A model generated the notes under the pieces. That model saw nothing but the letters and a program-made list of their open reading frames with translations. It had not been told where the DNA came from and did no database searches. This document shows, piece by piece, positions 1-11,010 of a DNA stretch of 27,698 bases. Position 1 is the first letter of the stretch. Each line of letters begins with the position of its first letter. A program made the position numbers and the translations under genes. The DNA comes from Echinostoma caproni (Eukaryota; Platyhelminthes; Trematoda; Plagiorchiida; Echinostomatidae): NCBI GenBank assembly GCA_900618425.1, contig UZAN01045488.1, positions 1 to 27,698 on the forward strand. Direction: 5' to 3'.

Positions 1-12
1 CACTACTTGTTT

Positions 13-14
<2 letters not shown>

Positions 15-57
<43 letters not shown>
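15..57. repeat. (GT)n microsatellite at window start
   Basis: A 43-bp uninterrupted GT run. The sequence begins just outside it, which suits a contig edge that stopped at a simple repeat. Open frames through it (Val-Cys repeats) are artefacts of the repeat. Confidence 0.97.
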
Positions 58-58
<1 letters not shown>

Positions 59-363
59 TTACACCGGTTTATATAGCTCACATCATCGGGGATATTTGCA
101 TGGGTACATCCGTGACGCGCTTAAGCCCCTTTCCTCCAAGCCCACGACAATTTACTCAATACTGTATCACGCACAGTCTGAGCATATCTGATTTCACTGT
201 CTGCGAGTTGGAAGATTCCAACAACCCATGCACACACACACACACAAACTTAGCTTTCTAATAAGTTTGACATACCGACCGACCGTGCTCAGTTTGCTAG
301 CCGGTGAAAAACGAATGAAAAGGTAAGATGAGAAATATCTCCGAGGAAACGAGGTTTGCGGAG

Positions 364-401
364 GTGTGCGCGCCCGTGCCCGCGCACGTACGCGCGCACA
401 T
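364..401. other. Alternating purine-pyrimidine GC tract (possible Z-DNA)
   Basis: About 38 bp of nearly strict alternation rich in CG and CA steps (GTGCGCGCCC... CGCGCACGTACGCGCGCACA). It is unusually CpG-dense for this AT-rich sequence. Such tracts can adopt left-handed DNA under supercoiling; that is family knowledge, not something shown here. Confidence 0.4.
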
Positions 402-715
402 AGATTGCAGCTGACCATTTACAAGTACACCGGTTACAGTCCCCGGCATCGTCTTCAAATTCAAGCCGTTTTATTGTTTTCCGATTCTTCTAACTAGATA
501 CGATACACGGGTGTTTGGGACTTTATGCTCACATGTGCATCTGTGTGTGTGTGTGTATGTGTGTGTAGATATGAAACACCATGTAGTCACACCAATACAG
601 AAACAATAGAAGTCCAGATTTGGGGAATATCTTTCGCTTATATCGCCCCGCATTATCATTATTCGCCCGTGGGACGGTGCAGTCAATTTGAGGGCATACG
701 CACATGTACACGCAT

Positions 716-716
<1 letters not shown>

Positions 717-746
<30 letters not shown>
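717..746. repeat. (CA)n microsatellite
   Basis: A 30-bp CA run inside a wider CA/GT-rich area. Confidence 0.95.
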
Positions 747-748
<2 letters not shown>

Positions 749-1221
749 ACAGCGCGTGCCTGTGTATTGCACCTGGCAGTACATGTGCTTTGCTTTCATT
801 CGGGGTCCGCGATTATTCCCGTTTGACACACGCACCCGAAGGAACATCGCAACGGATACACGCAACATCAGCCAAGTCGACAGCATGTCCCACAATCATC
901 GCAGCTGCAACATTGATTGTCTGCGGTAGCCAGTTTGACAGACCACATCAATGACACGGACAACAGCCGAATTCTGTGGTTTTATCGCACCACTTGCGAT
1001 TATTCTGTGCACCTTGAACAATTGGCATCTTCTCGTGTCCATAACATGTTCACATGTGTACATCTTTTAAGTTGATTGTTTTATACAAGTGTCCACATGG
1101 TTCAGCACTGGGGGTGCTTGTGTGTGTGTGTGTGTTAATATGGACAATGGTGTTTTGTATTCCACCCGTACACACATGACCAGCATGTACTGATATTTTC
1201 CAACCGCGATTTTAGTCCCTG

Positions 1222-1258
1222 CATAGATAGATGGACAGACAGATAGACAAACAGACAG
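1222..1258. repeat. GATA/GACA compound repeat
   Basis: Interspersed ATAG, ACAG and GACA tetranucleotides. A related GACA array occurs at 5926-5945. Confidence 0.8.
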
Positions 1259-1331
1259 ATGTATGGAATGACTGACAATCGAATGCACATATTCAGTCTC
1301 AAAGTAGCTATGGTACGCTTGATACACCGTG

Positions 1332-1350
1332 TAACTAACTAACTAACTAA
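1332..1350. repeat. (AACT)n short tandem repeat
   Basis: Nearly five copies of the tetranucleotide AACT. Confidence 0.9.
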
Positions 1351-1935
1351 TCATTCGAAATCGTCATGTTTATAGTTGGATAATGTGTAGGTGATCACGG
1401 GCAATGCGCCTTTTCGGTTATCTACGCACACCCGCACACACAACCACACCTGCTTGTCCAGTACAACGTCGCTGTTGTTGTTGTTGATGTTCCCATTGTT
1501 ATTGCTCTTATAATCAGTGACCTCTACAAACATGTATAATGGCGGAATGAGTAGCTTTTCATCCCACCTGTCAGTCCCGCTGTTCTTCGGGTTCCAAAAC
1601 TCTGGTGAAACATAATCGCGTGTATACCATATGTCTGTGATACGTTACAAGAATGTCTATTGGGAATGTATGGATGAGCAGAGCATTTTTGTGTGTGTAC
1701 GCGCGCGTTTGTGTGCTTGAGTCTGCGACGATGCCCGAACCTCGGAATCATGTACGCCCGCACACTCGCACCAACAAACACCGTTCTCTCTCTCTCTCAC
1801 TCACTTGTGTTAACTTAAGCCACCAAGGAGTACCTCAGACCTCAATTACAATGAATGGGTTACCACCTGTACAGATAGGTTTTCGTCCATTCGTGTCTTG
1901 AGCACAACCAAGCAACGATATTGCGGTGTATGTTT

Positions 1936-1960
1936 GGGCGGGGGTGGGGGGTGGGGGGGG
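1936..1960 (+). other. Putative G-quadruplex tract
   Basis: Four guanine runs of 3, 5, 6 and 8 separated by single C, T and T bases. Single-base loops with long G runs are among the most stable intramolecular quadruplex patterns. It lies in the microsatellite-rich region with no gene next to it that I can support. Confidence 0.7.
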
Positions 1961-2460
1961 AGTACGAAGTAGAGAGGACAACGAGCTAGGAACAGAAGTG
2001 GAGATTAGGAATAAATTTGATTCCAATTGGGGTATGTTGATTTCATCCGACTAGGCTGAGGCAGAGCTACCGCTGGAGCTGCCAGTAGAATTCGGAGAAT
2101 TCGGGGATGGGGGTGACGGATGAATTAGAGCAAGTGAGGTTCAGATTAAACCACATGCTCGCTTGTCGGTTGCGTGCATGGACAACTCCACTCCGACGCA
2201 GGTGCACAAACAAGTAAACAAATGCGGTTGATTTCGTGAGACCACGTACGCACACGTGTATCCTGTTCTCTCTCTCTCTCTCGTCAGTCTGTGGGTGTGT
2301 ATGTGCACGCATTTGTGTCCGCATATATACTTAGTCCGTGTGCACTATGCGGTCAGCCTGACCGTTCATTACATCCACCCTAATAGAGAAAATGCACATA
2401 CACACACAGACTGACAACACACAAGCAAACACATTGTTGTACCGGCCTGCGTAACCATTT

Positions 2461-3059
2461 TGCTGCCTACAATGGCATTCACATCGCAGTCAGGAGCCCC
2501 GAGATTGTAGTGGAAAACAGGTGAGATTTAACTGAGGCTGAGACGTAATCGGTAGCTTCAAATGCGGTTCAGCTGCATCCACATAAAGGAGAATTCTGTT
2601 GATTGAATTCTGTGTTCGCCCGCTGTCCGAAGCAATGAGTGTCCCAATCTCTCGTGGGTATTGATTTTCAGTGATACCATTACCCAAAATGATTGAGAAA
2701 TATTTCACAGATGTTACCCTTATCAGGTTCGATCATAAAGTGCATCAGACTGGAGGTGACTTGAATCGATCCATCCGGTTGAAGATATAAATGGAGTTGT
2801 AGTTGAAAGAGGAACACGTTTACACAACCCGTCAGGGTGGGACTTCGTACACTCGTGTTTCGCTTGAAAACTAGGCTAGTAGAGAGACATGGCGAATTTC
2901 TGGCATCAAATCCTACTCCTGCTGCTACTCCTGCTGCTGCTGCTATGGCCGTAGATGGTCTCAATCAGTTTCATCAACAGCGGAACCTCTTTCACTGCTT
3001 TACCTAATACATATGAAATAAACATGACCGATCCTGTGGCCAGCATTGCACCTATCGAA
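2461..3059. other. No gene seen; short (CTG/CTC) repeat
   Basis: The stretch has a short imperfect CTG/CTC triplet repeat at 2923-2944. A short open plus-strand segment runs across it (a Pro/Ala stretch from the repeat) and stops just before 3010. I do not see splice signals that would make it an exon. Confidence 0.5.
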
Positions 3060-3074
3060 ATCAATCAAGAATTG

Positions 3075-4318
3075 GCTCGATGAAATCATTACAAATCCCG
3101 TGACCCTGCGGAGTCTGGCCAGTTGTCTTAAAGAAATGCGCTGTCGTCCTTTGCCCTGCACTATATAAACATTTTATTAATTGTATCTCGCAGCAAGGTA
3201 TTCCAAACTGTTGGAGAGTAGCCACAATCACCCCAACAACAAACAAAGGTTTCTAAAAATTCGTCCCATTAACTGCATCTCAGTTGTTTTCAAGGTGTTT
3301 GAGAGGCTCCTGATTAAAACCCCATAGACACAGTTCAATGTTGCTGACCCAAACCAGTATGCATGCACCTATTCCAGCGGTATCCTGGATGCCCTTGCAT
3401 ATCTCTCCCATTCCGTTTTATCCAACCTTGATAAGAAAAGAAAGGGGTCCGTGTGTGTTTCCTATAGTGATGTCTTCGGCACGACTCAGACAATTATTGT
3501 TGAATATCCTATCTTCAGGCAGTGTTCAACCTCCTATGAATAAAATAAGTCTTGATCAACTACTTCTCCAATCGTCAGCAGTTCGCGCGATACAAACGTC
3601 GTTTATCTTCACTACTGCCCTCCTCAAAAGGCGTACTGCGAGACGCTATGTTATCCGTTTTTTCTATTTTCCGTTCACATATCCTCTATGCCTGTGAGTA
3701 ATTCTTCTCTTCTTGTTAAGTATTCAGAGGATATAATATTTGGACTACCCTACATAAACCCATCATCTCAGGCCATTCTACAAGAAGGCCTGTCAGATAT
3801 AGTTGCGTGGTCTCCACAAACGAACCTCCGTATGAACCCCTCAAAATGCAATGACGTAATTTTTCCCCTGTGAAAGGTCAAAAGTATGATGAATTGTCAA
3901 ATGTCAACCCGCCTTTATCTATCTTCAGTGATCAGATGGATCGACAACCGTCTGTCAAATACATCGATATTATTTTCAACCGTAACCTCACCTGGTCTAA
4001 CCACGTCAATGGCGTTTTTCTGAAGGTCAGGAGGTATACGTTTTATGTTTCACGTCTTAAATCACTTTCTCTACCAAGTCATCGCATCAGGCGTTTTGTT
4101 TTTGCTTGTGTTTTACCCCACTGGCTTTATCGGTCTCCTGTTATCTTCCCCGGGTTTTTAACAAGGCCCTCAAACTCATTTCCCGATCCCTCAAGTTTCT
4201 GTCGGTATGTGGCCTCATACCACGAGAACATCTGGTACAGCATGTGGTGGCACACAACCTCAAGTCTTGTAAAACCTTTCCACGTAACATTTCATAGGCT
4301 ATTTCCCATCCCCTGTTA
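3075..4318 (+). pseudogene. Reverse transcriptase pseudogene of CR1-type copy 1
   Basis: Reading frame changes near 3230-3300, 3480 and 3690 are needed to follow the reverse transcriptase. Open pieces at 3338-3697, 3688-3873 and 3870-4319 carry parts of it. In full-length relatives this enzyme copies the element's RNA at a nicked target. Here the third position of the catalytic YADD box is Glu rather than Asp (YSED), and stops interrupt the frame, so no activity is expected. The C-terminal part resembles the corresponding parts of the elements at 8240 and 15760, which marks them as relatives rather than recent copies, since their residues differ widely. Confidence 0.7.
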
Positions 4319-4643
4319 GTACCTTTCTTGCTCTTCTATTTATTTCACCCGTAAATTTATAAAGGCGCACACTGAAGCTTATCTGCGTTTTATCGTACCG
4401 TATCTCGTCGAATTTCTTGTATGCCATGAACTGGTTTACGCGGAAAGTCCGCGCAGAGTGTTAGTCTAAATTAATGATAGAGACCATTGTATGACATGGG
4501 TTTTGTGAGTTTTGTGTTCGTTTCATTTCTTTCGATTGGTATGTTACATTTTGACTTTTGTACATTTCGGTCTCTTTTAATTGCTGATACAATCTTTTTA
4601 TGTGGGTGCTGAATATCCACTCTTTGAGGTTTATAAAGTGATT

Positions 4644-4665
4644 CCTTGACTTGACTCGACTTGAG
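4644..4665 (+). repeat. TTGAC-type 3' terminal repeat of the retrotransposon
   Basis: CTTGACTTGACTCGACTTGA follows the element's 3' untranslated region. Short tandem repeats in place of poly(A) are typical of CR1-related 3' ends (family knowledge). A matching CTTGACTTGACT occurs at 16963-16974, at the end of element 3. Confidence 0.65.
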
Positions 4666-5103
4666 TTGAACAACAAAAGATTATCGTTGAAAAGGATGAC
4701 ACCGAAATTGACTGTCAACAATTAAAAAGTGGATAAGATTATCGGTGTGGTCCATACTATCAGTGAAAATTTCCAACACGTTTGAAACATGATAAATTTC
4801 CATGCTAGATACGTTGTAATCTCAATTTTTGGGGTGAAAACAGGTGTGTTCTGAAGGAAATTTTTTTTCCTCTCATTTAGAAAATCACTTGATTCATCCA
4901 TATTCCCAAACCGTTATTTATTCACAGTTTGTTGTGTTTCGTTGCGAATTCATTGACGAAACGAGATCGGAACACGGTCTATCACGACCGTAGCTCTGGC
5001 GCATTGCTAATTTAAACGTCATAGAACGGGAAAGATCAATTTATTTTGCTGATATCATAGTTTAGCCTCAGTTTGAGGATCAACATAGTTTTGTTTCCTG
5101 GCA
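4666..5103. other. AT-rich stretch, no gene seen
   Basis: No long open frame or recognisable repeat. It ends in a pyrimidine tract, TTTTGTTTCCTGGCAG, that would serve as a splice acceptor at 5103-5104. Confidence 0.5.
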
Positions 5104-5104
5104 G

Positions 5105-5298
5105 AAATTGAGCATCCTCTGCCGGAATCTGTCATTTTCACGGATTTGAGGTTGGTACCAACGACGGCTCATCAGCAGTTTTCGCTTTCTCCGTTTTTCT
5201 CTCTGTCCGATTTTCACCATAAGGCTCCCAACGGACAGCTGCAACAGTCGTTGATTTACGCTGGAATTTCTCCTAAAGGAAATCAGAAGATTTTTTGA
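5105..5298 (+). CDS. Possible terminal exon, unknown protein
   Basis: A strong acceptor-like site (pyrimidine tract plus CAG) opens about 64 codons in the frame GAA-ATT-GAG, ending in TGA at 5296-5298. The translation begins EIEHPLPESVIFTDLRLVP and is mixed and polar, unlike repeat-derived frames, but matches no family I know. If real, the upstream exon must supply the first base of the first codon. No partner exon or nearby AATAAA was found on this strand, so it may be chance. Confidence 0.2.
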
Positions 5299-6479
5299 AC
5301 ATTTTGTACAGAGTCCCTTTCGTCAGTTCACTCGGCTAAGGAATCCTTTTCGCATTGAGACGATACGTCAGCCGGATTCATCGTGTTTCCTGTCGCACAG
5401 GTGATCAAAACNNNTCAAAACAACAAATCTTCGAAATCGTGCAAAAAGCCGAGAACTGGACTGGACTGGCTTAGGGAGCACGATGCATACATGTATCACC
5501 TACGCCTGGTGAACTGAGACGAGATGCTACTAACAGAAGTCTAAACAAATAGATCACACAAGGCGGACGTGCATTCCGTCGTCGACTAACTCTTCTACTC
5601 GTCGAACTACTGGTAAAGAGAATGATCAACTCCGATTAAACATATTCGAACGGGGTATTTTTCTAAAGAATACATTGTTTCACCTTGCCGTATATGGTAA
5701 TACTCGAAGCGCCCACATACTAACTTCTGGACACACGCGTGCTTACACACAACTACACACACAGTCTTATACACGTGTACTTGGCACATTGCAACGTGGG
5801 TCAGTGAAACCCGGTATTCACTCCATTAGTCTGATGCAAATCCCTCAGTTCCATTTAAGCAACTACTCGCACCACACACACCCAAATCCACACCAGTCAT
5901 AAGAGGGATTAGATTGCAGATAGATGGACAGACAGACAGACAGACTGCGCACCTTGTTTTAGTCGTCCACAGAACGCAACCACCGCAAACCACTGTCCGC
6001 TTCATCACTATCAACAACGACAAGGAATCTCAGTAGCAAGTTGTCTTTTACCCCTATCACCGTCTCCGAACCGAGCACACCTAAACATCACCTCTTAAGT
6101 AATACCACCTCCGCTTACGCCACTGCCAACGATAACGACAGCAGTAACTGCAACAAGAGATTAACCTGGGATTCACCGACCTGACTGTCGAGAAATGAGC
6201 GAACGGTGATGGCAATTGCAACACTCGTTGTCGTACTGTCCCCGCGAGATCAGCTTCGACTTTCCGCGTTTGTTCGTCTGTATGTGTGTGTGCCCTACTT
6301 CTCAACAGACGGTGACACCGCCACACACGACCTCACCACCACATCATTTCATCCGTTCGTTATTCATTTCCACCATTTTCCTTTCCATGAAGTTGTGGAG
6401 TTAACCGACCGGTTGTTTTAGTCTCCTCCTCAGTGCAGTTCGAAATCTTAATCGTGTGCATTCTCAGTCCCATCCGCAT
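5299..6479. other. Non-coding stretch with CA and GACA repeats
   Basis: Contains a CA-rich patch around 5735-5765 and a (GACA)n array at 5926-5945. Open frames at 6081-6421 on both strands come from GT/AC-rich sequence and overlap one another. I do not support any of them as a gene. Confidence 0.5.
5412..5414. other. Three ambiguous bases (N)
   Basis: Unresolved bases in the direct-repeat context TCAAAAC-NNN-TCAAAAC, so this may be a collapsed or gap-filled junction. Confidence 0.95.

Positions 6480-6508
<29 letters not shown>
6480..6508. repeat. (CA)n microsatellite
   Basis: Uninterrupted CA run of 29 bp. Confidence 0.97.
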
Positions 6509-6511
<3 letters not shown>

Positions 6512-6798
6512 AAACGGCTATGCACTCCACACACACCAGACGTTGACATAAACAATCACCCCGCCCGGTGAACACGGTGAGTCGGTGGCCAGTCGTGAAT
6601 TATGCTAATTACTTGGTTCGGGCGATTAGAAACGTGATAATTGAAGCATACTGTGCCCACCACTGAGCACAAGCTCACCTTAACTACAGATACGATAACG
6701 ATTACTACACCCACACCCACAAACCGGGAGATACACACGCGCACATCGGGAAGACATGATAATACTACGGAAACCTAATGTCACTCTGATTGACCTAT

Positions 6799-6852
6799 CA
6801 CACACACACATGCACACACACACACACACATACACACACACACACACACACT
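6799..6852. repeat. Long interrupted (CA)n microsatellite
   Basis: About 54 bp of CA with single TG and TA interruptions. It lies just upstream of the candidate exon at 6865, and its reading as His-Thr repeats is an artefact. Confidence 0.97.
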
Positions 6853-6864
6853 AATACACAACAG

Positions 6865-7113
6865 ATTGCCTCACTCATTCTTTTCGGTCAGGTTTTCTTG
6901 CTGCTCATCCTCTGGTCGGTGAGTGACCGTTTCCAGTCTGGTTCGAATGAAACACCAACATTCTATAGTCTCGCCGAAAACACCCGTCAACACCGGTTCT
7001 CTAGGCGCATGATTAAACTGTGGCATCATTGCAGATTCGCACTCCGGGAAAATCCCCAACAGCAGGCACAATCAGACACTGATCGGAAAGAGGAGAGAGA
7101 GAGAGGGAAATAA
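6865..7113 (+). CDS. Candidate terminal exon of a single-pass membrane protein
   Basis: After an acceptor-like CAACAG at 6859-6864, 82 codons run open to TAA at 7111-7113. The first 18 residues, IASLILFGQVFLLLILWS, form a strongly hydrophobic membrane-spanning segment. A polar tail of about 64 residues follows, with basic clusters, an NET glycosylation sequon and a charged Arg/Glu-rich end (TDRKEERERG). A canonical AATAAA lies at 7211-7216, about 100 bases past the stop. The acceptor lacks a good pyrimidine tract because of the CA repeat, and TCG|GTGAGT at 6916-6924 could instead be a donor, making a 54-bp internal exon. The opposite strand is also open for about 66 codons. No homologue recognised. 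Confidence 0.35.
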   Translation: MASLILFGQVFLLLILWSVSDRFQSGSNETPTFYSLAENTRQHRFSRRMIKLWHHCRFALRENPQQQAQSDTDRKEERERGK

Positions 7114-7210
7114 TCTCATTTGGGCATGGGAGAACAAAGTTTCGACCGAACGTGACGGAATTCGTGTCACACCTTGTACCGTTCCCTTGTACGTGATTCG
7201 TGGCCGAGAT

Positions 7211-7216
7211 AATAAA
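7211..7216 (+). terminator. Polyadenylation signal AATAAA
   Basis: Canonical hexamer about 98 bases downstream of the stop of the candidate exon at 6865-7113. Confidence 0.4.
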
Positions 7217-7239
7217 CTCTGGCCGATTCGTGTTGCTCA

Positions 7240-8239
7240 CTGGATCATAGAAACAGCCAAAAAAACAAACACAAATCAGGCGTTCTTGTGTACTTTACTA
7301 AAACAACGAATGTTTGAAAACAGATGGATTCGCACAGACTAAGCATTTTGTTTAGAGCCATCACAAATGGTCTCACTGGTAACGGAGCCTCAGACCAGTA
7401 CTTTGTTCTTCCACTGATGTGAATCAGCGATATATGGGCAGATAAATATCTCAATGATGATGATGATAATGACTTTTTTCTTTCAGAGTTTCCCGGTGGA
7501 AGAAATAAATTTGTCAGAATAGCTAAGTAGCCTACTTGTGGACTGTAAGCGATTGTAAAAGAGAAAAAAGAGATCGTCTTAATATATAGTCCCAAATAGT
7601 TGTTTGCTTAACAATCGATCACACGTCGCAGTGCATTCTTCGGTGTTAATTCAATGATTTGAGTGTACACAGAAGCACGCTGAGTGTTCATGCATCCGCT
7701 ACTGTTTCGCACATCATGTCGTGTACAGACAACTCTGATGAAAGCAGCATTACACGCACACAGGCATGCAGGCTCAACTTATCATTAAAAAAGGATGCAA
7801 CTAAATATTGTCACCGTGCTCTCCTTCCCAATGAGCAACTATTACCACTATTCGTCTCCTCGAGCGTGTTCATTCTCAGGAGAGACGAGCGCACAGTTGA
7901 GCCCACAATTTCTCGCAGAATATAGACCAGTCCTGTATACTGTGCAAAGACTGACGGGGTACATTTGAAATCGATGACGTGACCGTAAAAGATCTGCAAA
8001 ACACGGTGGATTCAATTGAACTGATGTAATCGAAGTTGTTCATCATGATCTAAAAAATGTTAGAGGCATATTTTAATATGCATTAATGTAATTAATGTGA
8101 AACTGTTGATTCAACCATGCTTCCACGTGTTACTGCTCTTTCTGCTTGTTCGATTCCACCCATGTGACACGCGGAGAATGAGGCTACTTTAGTCTGGACC
8201 CGTAATCTTGTAACATAAACCCGCAATTCCAACAGGTTG
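7240..8239. other. No supported gene; one strong splice-acceptor pattern
   Basis: The pyrimidine tract ACTTTTTTCTTTCAG ends at 7486 and would open a very short coding end (12-14 codons in two frames). A 116-codon open frame on the minus strand at 7245-7595 lacks splice context and protein-like composition. Nothing else stands out. The last ~100 bases may be the 5' untranslated part of the element starting near 8240. Confidence 0.45.
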
Positions 8240-8249
8240 CGCCCTTGGC

Positions 8250-11010
8250 GTGCCTTTCGATCGGTTGCGCTACACTCGGAAGGTCTATTCGCGGCCTCAG
8301 TTAATGAGTTTTAAACATAATCCGCTCAATACTATACCTTTCATGTCCTCGTCGGCTCATTTTCGGATTCCTACTAAAATGAAGAAACGCAAGCGCGGTG
8401 GCTGGCAAGCAGCGTTTATTCGCACACCACCCTCGAAAATGACTGTCCCCTCATTGGTCAGCACGAACTTCCGGTTGCCCTTCGCAAAGATGACGGATCT
8501 AACGTGCACCCTTGATTCACGCATCCACCGTAACACGTGTGTTGTTTATATCCAAGACTCTCGGCTTGACCATGATGTCGAGGACTCACTAATTGAAATC
8601 AGTGATTTTAAATGCTTCCGTAAGGACAAGAAGCACTGTAAGAAGAAAACAGGAGGTGGAGTGATCACGTACATCAACTCAACCTGGAGCGGCAAATCTG
8701 AAATTCTTTTGATTATTCCTCCGACGGCATCGACTACTTAGCTGTTCAATGTTTCCCTGGATTTTCGCGATACAGAAGTACAATCATTACCAACTTATAC
8801 GCAGCCCCCTTTTGTACCCAGTCTCACATTTCATCTTTCTTTGATGCATTTATTCCGTCTTTCGTTCCCCTCATAGACAATAGTCTCCACATCATTGTTG
8901 GTGACTTTAATCATGCATCCACCTATCCCATAACTTCTTTTGGCTTAACTGATATTTGCTTGTCCCCCACAAGAGTTGATTCATTTTTAGACAAGGTTAT
9001 TACTAATCACCCAGAACATTTTGCCCTAAAACTCACCTGCACCTATTTCCACTAGTGATCATGCACTGATTCTCATAAGACCCACATTCCACTCCCGTCC
9101 CATTCACAATAAACTCACAAGAACCAATCAAATCACCATTCGTCTTCGCAATTTCTCCCGAAGAAACACCTTTCTTCTTAGGCTTTCCATTGGTGTCGTT
9201 TCTTCGCGGTTTTCTTCTTATCCCTCTTTACGCAATGCAGTCATTGGAACATTTAATCACACGTTTAACCTATACTGCCCTTTTGAAACTCTATTTGTTT
9301 GTAACGGCAGAATAGCATCTTCACTGCTGAAATCATTCAGAAGACGGAAGGAACGATCGTACAAATCTACAAACTCAGCGGCTGTCAAGCATTACACCGA
9401 CTTGATCAAGGCTGAAATCAAACGCCTCTCTGCCTCGTACGCCTCCCAGCTTCTGCTATGTAACAACAGTAAGCGAATTTGGCAAGGTATCAAATTTCTG
9501 TGTGGAACCAAATCCAAAACGTCGGATTGTACAACGGATTTGGACAGTGTTAATGCAGCATTTATCCACCGATCAAGCGATGCGGTCACGCCATTTGTTC
9601 TGGACGATGTCGTTCAAGTGGAGGCCGTCTCGAATGAAGAAACTCTTGAACTTCTGCGTACTGTGAAAACCACGTGCATTGTTGGTCCAGATGGTCTTTC
9701 ATCTACCCTTCTGAGATATGGAGCCTATTCTCTTAGTGAGATTTTCACATCATTTTTCAACAATTCCTTAAAACCCAGTTCCATACCAGACTGTTGGAAA
9801 CCAGTTACAATTGTTCCCATTCCCAAATCCTCTACTCCAAATGTTCTAACCAAACGCTTTCATCTTATTGCTTTAACCTCTGTTGGACTTAAGCCAGCAG
9901 AATGTGTTGTTCTTAAGCGCATTCAGTCCTCCATTGATGTCCCATATGATTCTCTTCCGTTTGCTTATAAACCAAACAGAGGCACGCTAGATGCAGTTTT
10001 CTCTCTTTTACATAAAATTACCAAGTCCTTGAATGACTGCAAAATCTGTCCGTTGTGTGTTTCTGGATTACTCATCCGCTTTTGATTCTATTCCCCGTTT
10101 CCTTCTTCTTCATAAACTGGAGACCTGTGGTTGTCCTAGACGGTGTACCAGGTTAGGTCGGAAGAAATCCAAACCGTTGTTGAACAGCTCTGGAGTACTC
10201 CAAGGTGCAGTTCTTTCCCCATACTTATTTTCTATATTAGTGACTTGTCTGCTTGCCCCTAATTCTCTCTTCAAGTGTGCTGACGATGTGACCTTGTGTT
10301 AGGCCATCTCGGACTCTTCTGGTCTTTCACAAGTTTCTGACAACTCGGATAACGCCCAACGGTNTATCTCTTAATCCCTCCAAATGTTTCGACTGTTCTT
10401 TTACACGCTTTTCTTCACGCTTTTCTTTCCCACGTGAACCGGTATCGACTGGCTCTGAATCATTCCCCGAGTAAACTGTATTAAATACCTGGGTGTTTTT
10501 ATTGATACTATTATTCACTGGACCTCTCACATTAAACATATCGTCAGTAAGCGTCGACGACTTTCTTTTCATATCCGTGAACTTTGTCGGTTTTGCATTC
10601 CACAATCAATTATTTCCAAATTTGTGTACCGGTATGTTTTCCCCGTTTTACCTTATTGTTCACCTGCTATTTTCTCTAATCTCCTAAAGAAAGATTTTAG
10701 ACTGCTTCGAAGTGGATTGAACATCACTAGCCGTGTCTCTTCAATCCCACTAAAGGAGTTGATAACTAACCTATGCTGACGTCATTTGAATACATGTGAA
10801 AAGTTTACGCATAAGATTCTAATCGACTCCACACATCCGCTACACGCTGACCTAACTTCCTGTTGTTCCCATCCCTCAACTAGATCACAATATCGTTGCG
10901 TTCCCTCTAGGATAAACATTTATCGTAATTCCACGGTACTCTCATTAGCACGTATTCTTGTTAACAAAGAACAGGTTTTCACAGAATTTGTTAACAGTTT
11001 TGGAACTTAA
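8250..11010 (+). pseudogene. Endonuclease-reverse transcriptase pseudogene (copy 2)
   Basis: The frame runs 8250-8741, shifts near 8705 to a frame ending at 9055, then returns to the first frame from about 9036 to 10085. It shifts again to 10033-10302, and is then interrupted to 11010. Endonuclease motifs: QDSR at 8553-8564 where active relatives have QETW, so the catalytic Glu is lost; GDFN at 8900-8911; SDH at 9054-9062. Reverse transcriptase: a PDGLSSTLLRYG block, FLDYSSAFD (motif A) at 10060-10086, GVLQGAVLSPYLF (motif B), and CADD at 10276-10287 in place of YADD. After that come a KYLGV block and a thumb region. A basic KMKKRKRGG stretch precedes the endonuclease. A stop at about 10777 interrupts the last domain. 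Confidence 0.8.
10364..10364. other. Ambiguous base (N)
   Basis: Single N within the broken part of retrotransposon copy 2, just after the CADD box. It may hide a frameshift or a low-quality call. Confidence 0.95.

Larger units (their letters stand above)
1..2460. other. Microsatellite-rich stretch without a convincing gene
   Basis: No open frame here looks like protein; those present are driven by CA/GT, CT or GACA repeats. Short repeats lie at 231-246 (CA), 541-566 (GT, one interruption), 717-746 (CA), 1119-1135 (GT), 1222-1258 (GATA/GACA mix), 1332-1350 (AACT), 1785-1799 (CT) and 2267-2281 (CT). The stretch could be intergenic or a long intron; the sequence does not decide. Confidence 0.7.
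3060..4665 (+). mobile_element. CR1/Jockey-type non-LTR retrotransposon copy 1, 5'-truncated
   Basis: The copy starts within the reverse transcriptase. A disrupted KSRDPA/GVWP stretch corresponds to the usual KSPGPDG motif. After it come a conserved NCWRVATITP block, an FRPI block, a motif-B remnant near 3627-3690 and a YxDD box reading YSED at 3721-3732. The thumb/C-terminal region follows around 3950-4150 with NLTWSNHV and LPHW. The endonuclease half is missing. The copy ends in a short TTGAC-type repeat, CTTGACTTGACTCGACTTGA, at 4645-4664; element 3 ends in the same way. At least three frame changes and internal stops make it non-coding. The clade name is inferred from motif style. Confidence 0.75.

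Noticed and set aside
7..954. Overlapping open frames of 70-90 codons on both strands
   Set aside because: They are made of CA/GT repeat translation (Val-Cys, His-Thr) and have no splice or domain support.
2680..2964. 94-codon minus-strand frame with Ala/Gly run
   Set aside because: The run comes from the CTG/CTC repeat and the rest has no recognisable feature.
7245..7595. 116-codon minus-strand open frame
   Set aside because: Low-complexity hydrophobic and serine-rich composition, no splice context or homologue; probably chance.
7735..7741. CTGATGA, a hammerhead-like core
   Set aside because: No stem II with GAAA and no stem I partner follow.
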